Of a stretch of DNA of 64,000 nucleotides, positions 59,606-64,000 are shown piece by piece. The stretch lies in assembly GCF_006335115.1 (NCBI RefSeq), contig NZ_VDMJ01000015.1, forward strand, positions 1-64,000. The letters run 5' to 3'. Every line of letters begins with the position of its first letter. Position 1 is the stretch's first letter. Source of the DNA: Streptomyces sp. NP160 (lineage in GTDB: Bacteria; Actinomycetota; Actinomycetes; Actinomycetales; Quadrisphaeraceae). The translations under genes and the position numbers were made by a program. Under the pieces are notes generated by a model that made no database searches, was not told the DNA's origin, and worked only from the letters and a program-made list of their open reading frames with translations.

Positions 59606-59958
59606 GAGCCGCCTCCACGGCCGAGGGCATCCGTCGGGCGGGCGGGCCGCCCCGAAGTGCCGGGATCCACCTCTTACCCGATCCGCCAGCTCACAGCTCG
59701 ATCAGCTGGTCTGCGCAGGCGCAGAAGCATCGGCGACCTCGGAGAGGGCGGCTCGGGATGACGCAGAGCCGACCGGGTCGGAAGCCCGAGCCGCCTTCAC
59801 CGTTGTCGCGCTGATCGAGGGCCGGAGGCGACTGGCTTGACTCGCTCCGCCAGGGCCGTCGCAGTGAACGATGGTCAGCGTGTTGCTGACCGGTCGGGGA
59901 TCCTCGCCGAGCCGTCGTCGCGCTGGGTGACTTTCGTAGAAGCCGCCGACGGCCGCGC
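59606..59958. other. Non-coding stretch
   Basis: About 350 bp between the cre locus promoter region and the four-TM gene. Open frames on both strands have no recognisable content. GAGCC-, CGG- and TCC-rich sequence only; I see no repeat or hairpin of note. Confidence 0.35.
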
Positions 59959-60717
59959 TCATAGACGCGGATCGTCCAGTGCGGCGTAGAGACGGGTGGT
60001 GTAGTCATCGGCGGCCTCCTGCACCCACACAGGGCATACCTGCGCTGCCCACCCGAGCAGCATGGCGGCGTGCACGGCTAGCACCAGCGCTGTAAGGGGC
60101 TGCCCGGTTGGCAGAGCGCGGCTCGCGATCGGCACGGTGCCGCTGATCAGAGCAAGGTCAGCGACAAGGCAGGCGGCCAAGACGGAAAGCGCGACAGGTT
60201 TGACCCCGAGGAGGTTGCGGCGGAAGCCGTAGTGGGCGTTCTCCTCGGCCACCAGAGGGAATATGTCCGACTGGGCGCGTACTCGGGCGATGAGCTGCTC
60301 GACGGCGAGCTGGTAGTGCTCATCAGCTCCAATTGGGTCTTGCTCCTCCTCCGCGGCGGTCGGCAGCTGGACACCGAGCCGCTCCTGGAGCCGCTGGCGG
60401 CGGTGTTCGCGCCGTTGGGGTGAGCCGGTGTCGCGATGCCGGAGAGCCCGGGTGCTGGAGAACCCGTCCCAGTCAGCCAGGAGACGGTGTTGCGTGGCCT
60501 TGCCGCGGGAGCGTACGAGGGTGACGAGCAGGAACGGCACTCCCGCTGTCACCAGCACCGGCCACATCAAGCCCACCCATGCTGGTTGCCCCTTCGCTGT
60601 AGTCAGCCCGGGCAGCTGCGGCAGCAAGTACATCAGCAGGGGTAGGACGACGAGCAGCGCTGGGTACAGTCGCGCTCGGCGGCTGTAGGAGTCGAAGAGG
60701 TCCGCCAGAGCCTTCAC
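59959..60717 (-). CDS. Four-TM membrane protein paired with an MBL-fold protein
   Basis: Not assigned to a named family. 252 residues with four membrane helices: two near the N-terminus (ARLYPALLVVLPLLMYLLPQ; WVGLMWPVLVTAGVPFLLVT) and two near the C-terminus (PVALSVLAACLVADLALISG; LTALVLAVHAAMLLGWAAQV), separated by a charged cytoplasmic loop of about 100 residues (QRREHRRQRLQERLG). This layout resembles pore-forming effector membrane proteins of bacterial conflict systems. GTG 60717 begins 16 bp after the MBL gene, so the pair is one operon. Confidence 0.65.
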   Translation of the reverse strand: MKALADLFDSYSRRARLYPALLVVLPLLMYLLPQLPGLTTAKGQPAWVGLMWPVLVTAGVPFLLVTLVRSRGKATQHRLLADWDGFSSTRALRHRDTGSPQRREHRRQRLQERLGVQLPTAAEEEQDPIGADEHYQLAVEQLIARVRAQSDIFPLVAEENAHYGFRRNLLGVKPVALSVLAACLVADLALISGTVPIASRALPTGQPLTALVLAVHAAMLLGWAAQVCPVWVQEAADDYTTRLYAALDDPRL

Positions 60718-60733
60718 CGTGTGCCGACGACGC

Positions 60734-61810
60734 TCAGACGTCGTCCTCGACCAGCGGCCCGATCGGCGGGATCGGACCGTAGTCAGGGCGCTCGGGTGTA
60801 CCCCGATGGCGCCAGATGTTGATGCCCTCGGTGGCCAGTACAACCGCGCCGCGCCGGCCGAAGGCGTTGGTGACCTTGGGGGAGGGGTGCTTCGGGTCAG
60901 CCTTCGCTGAAGAGACGTAGGCGGCGAGCGAGGTGTAACCCGAGTCGCGGGGGCCGAGCCAGCGGTTCAGCAGACTGGGAGAGACGTTGCGCCGACTGCC
61001 GTGGTGGGGCACCTGCACGAAGTCGAAGGGGGAAGCGTTGATCGCGCCGTGCATCCGCTCGTAGTGGTCCAGTGCCGCGTGCACCGCTGGAATGCCGGCG
61101 TCCCCCGTCAGCAACCAGCGCTCCTGCCCCGGACGAACCAGGGTGACCACCGAGGTGTTGTTGCGGGCGCTGGTCACGCCATCCTCTCCGAGGGTCTCGA
61201 AGGGGAAGGTCGCCAGCGCCCGCTCCAAGAGAGCCACTGCTTTGTACATCAGTCGTCCCGCTGTCAGCCGCGATGCCGAAGGTGCGGCCAGCCCTGCTGC
61301 GCCCGTGGTCTCTGCGAGGCTGTCGGCGAGCAGCTGTTCGTAGGAGGCGCGGCTGGGCCCCAGAACGGTCAGCAGCCCGCTGAAGCGGCTCTCCCCGGCG
61401 AAGGGCTCTGTGATGGTGGTGCCGTGGAGGGTGGCGGCGGCGAGGAGGGCGTCGATGGCCTCGAGGTTGGGGTAATCCCGGACGTCCAGGCCGTGCTCGC
61501 GGGGGCGGTGGATGAACAGCTCGCTGACGTACAGGGACTCCACCACCGTCTGCAGGCCGTTGAGATGGTCTCCGTCGGGATGGGTGGAGATCGCAAGGTC
61601 GACGCGGCTGGTCTTATAGCGATCGCGGATGTGGTCGACCACGCGGTGGCCGGTGTCGCGAAAGCCGGCGTCGATAACGACCACGGCCATGCGGCCCAGG
61701 GCGTCGCTCCAAAAACGCAGTGCGATTGCGTCACCGCTCTTGGAGCCGGCCTCGTTCTCCACCGACAGGAAGTCGATCTCGTGCATGACGATCTGCTGTG
61801 GCCAGGACAT
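60734..61810 (-). CDS. ComEC/Rec2-like metallo-beta-lactamase fold protein
   Basis: A 358-residue cytoplasmic MBL-fold hydrolase like the C-terminal domain of ComEC, without membrane helices. Metal-binding motifs: STHPDGDHLNGL (HxDxDH), LLTGDAG, and QVPHHGSRRNVSP. It has the ALRFWSDALGRMAVVVIDAG start typical of this group and an additional C-terminal segment. ComEC-type MBL domains are nucleases or phosphodiesterases. Paired with the four-TM protein; ATG 61810. Competence is unlikely as no com genes are near. Confidence 0.75.
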   Translation of the reverse strand: MSWPQQIVMHEIDFLSVENEAGSKSGDAIALRFWSDALGRMAVVVIDAGFRDTGHRVVDHIRDRYKTSRVDLAISTHPDGDHLNGLQTVVESLYVSELFIHRPREHGLDVRDYPNLEAIDALLAAATLHGTTITEPFAGESRFSGLLTVLGPSRASYEQLLADSLAETTGAAGLAAPSASRLTAGRLMYKAVALLERALATFPFETLGEDGVTSARNNTSVVTLVRPGQERWLLTGDAGIPAVHAALDHYERMHGAINASPFDFVQVPHHGSRRNVSPSLLNRWLGPRDSGYTSLAAYVSSAKADPKHPSPKVTNAFGRRGAVVLATEGINIWRHRGTPERPDYGPIPPIGPLVEDDV

Positions 61811-62151
61811 CGCGCCCCCTTACCCCGCATGCAGCCGCCCGGTGCGGCCGATGAGGTGACCTTCGCACCCACCACTGACAGTTGGTGATGGTCCGAACAC
61901 TGAGTATCAGCGGATCACGATCGACCATCTCTGCGACGTCTCACAGCGCCTACGGCGTCCAGGGGCGAGGGCTGTCCACAACTCTTGTCCAAGAGCATGC
62001 GACACAGCCTCTTCGCAGGGGCAAGTTCTGAGATGGACGCGGCGCGGTTACGGCACTCCAAGCTCTGTTGGCGGGGATGCATCGGGCAAAGGCGCTGCTG
62101 GGCGAAGAAGCTCTGGTGGCCAGCCCCCTCCGCTCGCGTGCTGAACGGCGC
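61811..62151. other. Non-coding stretch with promoter of the MBL-4TM pair
   Basis: About 340 bp. CACCA-CTGACAGT-TGGTG (about 61869-61886) is an inverted repeat about 60 bp upstream of the MBL start and could be an operator. Nothing else is seen. Confidence 0.35.
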
Positions 62152-62781
62152 CTACTTAACGAAGGCGAGCAAGGACAGGACCACGGCACCGAGAGCCGCT
62201 CCGGCGGTCACCTGCGCCGAGGTGTGGTCCCGCAGCACGACGCGTCCCCACGAGACCGCGACCACGGCGATACCGGCCAGCAGCGCCCAGGGCCCTAGGG
62301 CGACGACGAGGGCCGCCGCCGTTCCCGCTGCCACCGCGGAGTGCATCGAAATCTTCCAGAATTTCGAAATCACCAGGCAGGCAAGGACCAGCAGAACCTC
62401 GCTCGCCAACAGGCAGACCAGCAGCGGCGGCGCTCCTAGGAGCACGAGCACCGAGATACCAGCTGCCAGGCATATCAGGACAGCCACGAGAACCTTCGGG
62501 CGGTCTTCCCGGCGGGACACGTGCCGGTCGGTCGCCCCGCCGGTGCGGATCAGCCACGCGATGTAGGCGTACGGCAGCCCGATAGCGAAGACCGCGCCCA
62601 GTAGGCCCAGACCCGCGCCGCGCCAGGCGTGCGCGTCGCTGAGCGCACCGACAGCCACGGGGCAGATGACGCCGACGACCGACGGGGCCAGAAGTTCGGT
62701 GAATACCCGCGCCAGCCGCAGGCGCAAGCCGCCGCTCTCGCCGTCTGAGGTCCTCGCCTTGACGTCCACCTGCTCGGTCAT
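62152..62781 (-). CDS. PAP2-like membrane phosphatase
   Basis: A 209-residue membrane protein with about six helices. The KISMHSAVAAG and RDHTSAQVTAGAALG segments match the second and third motifs of PAP2 phosphatases (conserved His residues, and the usual H..(D/Q)V..G). ATG 62781 overlaps the stop of the preceding gene (ATGA). Likely acts on lipid phosphates at the membrane. It is coupled to the MAB_1171c-type gene. Confidence 0.7.
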   Translation of the reverse strand: MTEQVDVKARTSDGESGGLRLRLARVFTELLAPSVVGVICPVAVGALSDAHAWRGAGLGLLGAVFAIGLPYAYIAWLIRTGGATDRHVSRREDRPKVLVAVLICLAAGISVLVLLGAPPLLVCLLASEVLLVLACLVISKFWKISMHSAVAAGTAAALVVALGPWALLAGIAVVAVSWGRVVLRDHTSAQVTAGAALGAVVLSLLAFVK

Positions 62782-64000
62782 GACGTGGCCTCGTTCCGCT
62801 GGTTCTTGACACGTCGGTTCGCTTGCCTGCGGCGCACCCGGTACCGGTGGGCCACCTTGGTCCACCAGGCCACTTCCTGCTCGACAGTGGCCGCCGTTGG
62901 GGGCACCGGAATGGTCATCTTCGGCATCGGCGCCCCTACAGACTCGGCGACGACGACCTCGGCCAGCGCTGTCGCCGCCCGGTCGGCCTTCTCATTGGAG
63001 ACTCGGGGTGAGACCAGCGCATCGGGCGTGACCGGTCTGACGGTCACGCGCCGGCCGCCCAGGATCCGCACGGCGTCGAGCAGCTCGATGACGCGCCGGT
63101 AGAGCCGCCATGCCCCGGTGCGAACGGACAGGACCTCCCGGACCGGTCCGGGGTCCGGCTCCATCGCGACGCCGGGACGCAGGCGCACCAGGTCCCTCCA
63201 CAGCGGGTACAGACGGACGCTCCTTGTGTGGGCCGTCAGCCCGTCCGAAGCCGCACGTGCTCTGGCCACAGCGGCCAGCCACAGGGTTCCTGCGACCAGC
63301 AGGATGCTGGCGGTCGCGGCGAGGACCGCGCCCGGCCAGGCCAGCGCCTCCAACACGCCGGGGCGATCGGCGGCGAGCGCGCCGAGCCCGACCAGGCGCA
63401 GCGCCACGTAGAGGCAGCCCGCCGAAGCGCCGAGGGTGATCAGCCAGCCGCTGGTCGCCAGCCGGCCGGTCATGGTCGCGTGCATCTGCCACCCCAACCG
63501 CAGCAGCTCGGCGAAGGCGCCTCCGACGAAGGCGACGAAGACCAGCGTGTAGATCTGTACCGGTGCTTGGTCGCCGAAGGTCACCATGTAGGACCGGACT
63601 TGCTGGCCGTGCGGCCCGAATCCGAAGCAGGCCCACAGGACGACGACGGCGACCGCCAGCCACGTCCGGCGGCGCCGCCCCCAGCCCGTCCGTCGTCGCC
63701 ACGGATCTGCACCACCGGCATCAACGCCCGCGTGAACGGCGAAGTGACCGACCATCGTCAAGATGCCTATGGCACATGCCATGAGGGCGGTGCGGGCGAT
63801 CGGCTCGCCGATGTTCGCGACACCCGTCAGCCGCGTCAGTGCCGCGTACACGGGGGAGGCCAGCGCCGTCGTCCCCACGGTCAGACCCCACAGTGCGACG
63901 GCCAGGCCCTGGCGGTCACGACGGCTCCCGGGCAGCAGGTCCCTGGCGCGCAGCAGAGCGGCGATGCCGACGAAGACGGCCACCGCGGGGATGGCGTACG
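62778..64000 (-). CDS. MAB_1171c-type multi-spanning membrane protein, partial
   Basis: At least 400 residues with about seven membrane helices in the first 250 (MACAIGILTMVGHFAVHAGV, WLAVAVVVLWACFGFGP, YTLVFVAFVGGAFAELLRL) and a cytoplasmic C-terminal domain with the RLYRRVIELLDAVRIL helix. This is the layout of the MAB_1171c (DUF6545) putative transporters common in actinobacteria. The frame is open to the end of the window, so the 5' end is missing. Function unknown. Confidence 0.7.
   Translation of the reverse strand, partial: YAIPAVAVFVGIAALLRARDLLPGSRRDRQGLAVALWGLTVGTTALASPVYAALTRLTGVANIGEPIARTALMACAIGILTMVGHFAVHAGVDAGGADPWRRRTGWGRRRRTWLAVAVVVLWACFGFGPHGQQVRSYMVTFGDQAPVQIYTLVFVAFVGGAFAELLRLGWQMHATMTGRLATSGWLITLGASAGCLYVALRLVGLGALAADRPGVLEALAWPGAVLAATASILLVAGTLWLAAVARARAASDGLTAHTRSVRLYPLWRDLVRLRPGVAMEPDPGPVREVLSVRTGAWRLYRRVIELLDAVRILGGRRVTVRPVTPDALVSPRVSNEKADRAATALAEVVVAESVGAPMPKMTIPVPPTAATVEQEVAWWTKVAHRYRVRRRQANRRVKNQRNEATS

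Noticed and set aside
60734-61810. Competence protein ComEC
   Set aside because: Only the MBL part is present, no membrane channel helices and no comEA or other com genes nearby.

Overview
The window is high-GC DNA with dense, overlapping genes, frequent GTG starts and many ATGA/GTGA start-stop overlaps, which points to an actinobacterium (Kineosporiales- or Geodermatophilales-like by general feel only; I cannot assign a genus). It reads as a conjugative element, either a plasmid or an ICE-type element, with a catabolic cargo region attached.

Left part, 0-20 kb: mobility and conjugation. An excisionase-like gene, a tRNA-Arg 3'-half (attachment-site identity segment) and short GTTGGCC repeats are followed by a replication-type winged-helix protein, a candidate oriT hairpin, MobC and a relaxase. 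A 1227-residue TPR/PIN protein of clearly lower GC sits between the relaxase and the type IV secretion genes. A tightly coupled minus-strand operon (16242 down to 7943) encodes a MinD-like protein, a pilin-like peptide, a VirB8-like protein, a VirB6-like protein, an SCO6880-family protein, a VirB4 ATPase, a VirD4 coupling protein and a DUF4913 protein. Facing it are two unknown proteins, a secreted GH26-like glycosidase and a small protein, closed by a 19-bp perfect hairpin.

20-32 kb: a lipoprotein gene, then a complete IS701-family insertion (24-25 bp end symmetry including CTAG target duplications) placed exactly at the stop codon of an enol-lactonase gene. Behind it lies a seven-gene operon for phenol to 3-oxoadipate: flavin reductase, flavin-dependent phenol/4-HPA-type hydroxylase, catA, catB, catC, a RibF-like FAD synthetase and pcaD, with a divergent IclR regulator and two tandem palindromic operators. 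30-38 kb holds assorted chromosomal-type genes (beta-propeller membrane protein with PadR, GIY-YIG protein, lectin, SigE-family sigma factor with a frameshifted membrane partner, PD-(D/E)XK-like protein, GrpB) and a scarred zone with a broken TauE gene and an integrase fragment.

38-48 kb: a minus-strand sugar module (ribose-type ABC transporter, LacI regulator, aldo/keto reductase, GMC dehydrogenase and its small subunit), two intergenic hairpins, and a nitrilase-superfamily gene with palindromic operator-like sites.

48-60 kb: genes in exactly the order creJ-I-H-G-F-E-D-C, as known for p-cresol catabolism in Corynebacterium glutamicum. A split PEP-synthase-like kinase (CreHI) phosphorylates the cresol, a P450 with its ferredoxin and reductase (CreJFE) oxidises the methyl group, the alcohol and aldehyde dehydrogenases (CreG, CreC) complete the oxidation, and an HD phosphohydrolase (CreD) removes the phosphate to give 4-hydroxybenzoate. 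An IclR regulator and a second HD protein lie upstream, and the same TTCC-N7-GGAA palindrome is found before creJ and before the second HD gene. The right end (60-64 kb) has a four-TM protein paired with a ComEC-like metallo-beta-lactamase protein, then a PAP2-like protein and an MAB_1171c-type membrane protein that runs off the window.

Together the window looks like a mobile element carrying phenol and p-cresol degradation, with IS remnants marking stepwise assembly. The most likely under-described pieces are the TPR-PIN protein, the 4TM-MBL pair, the FAD synthetase inside the phenol operon and the second HD protein of the cre locus.
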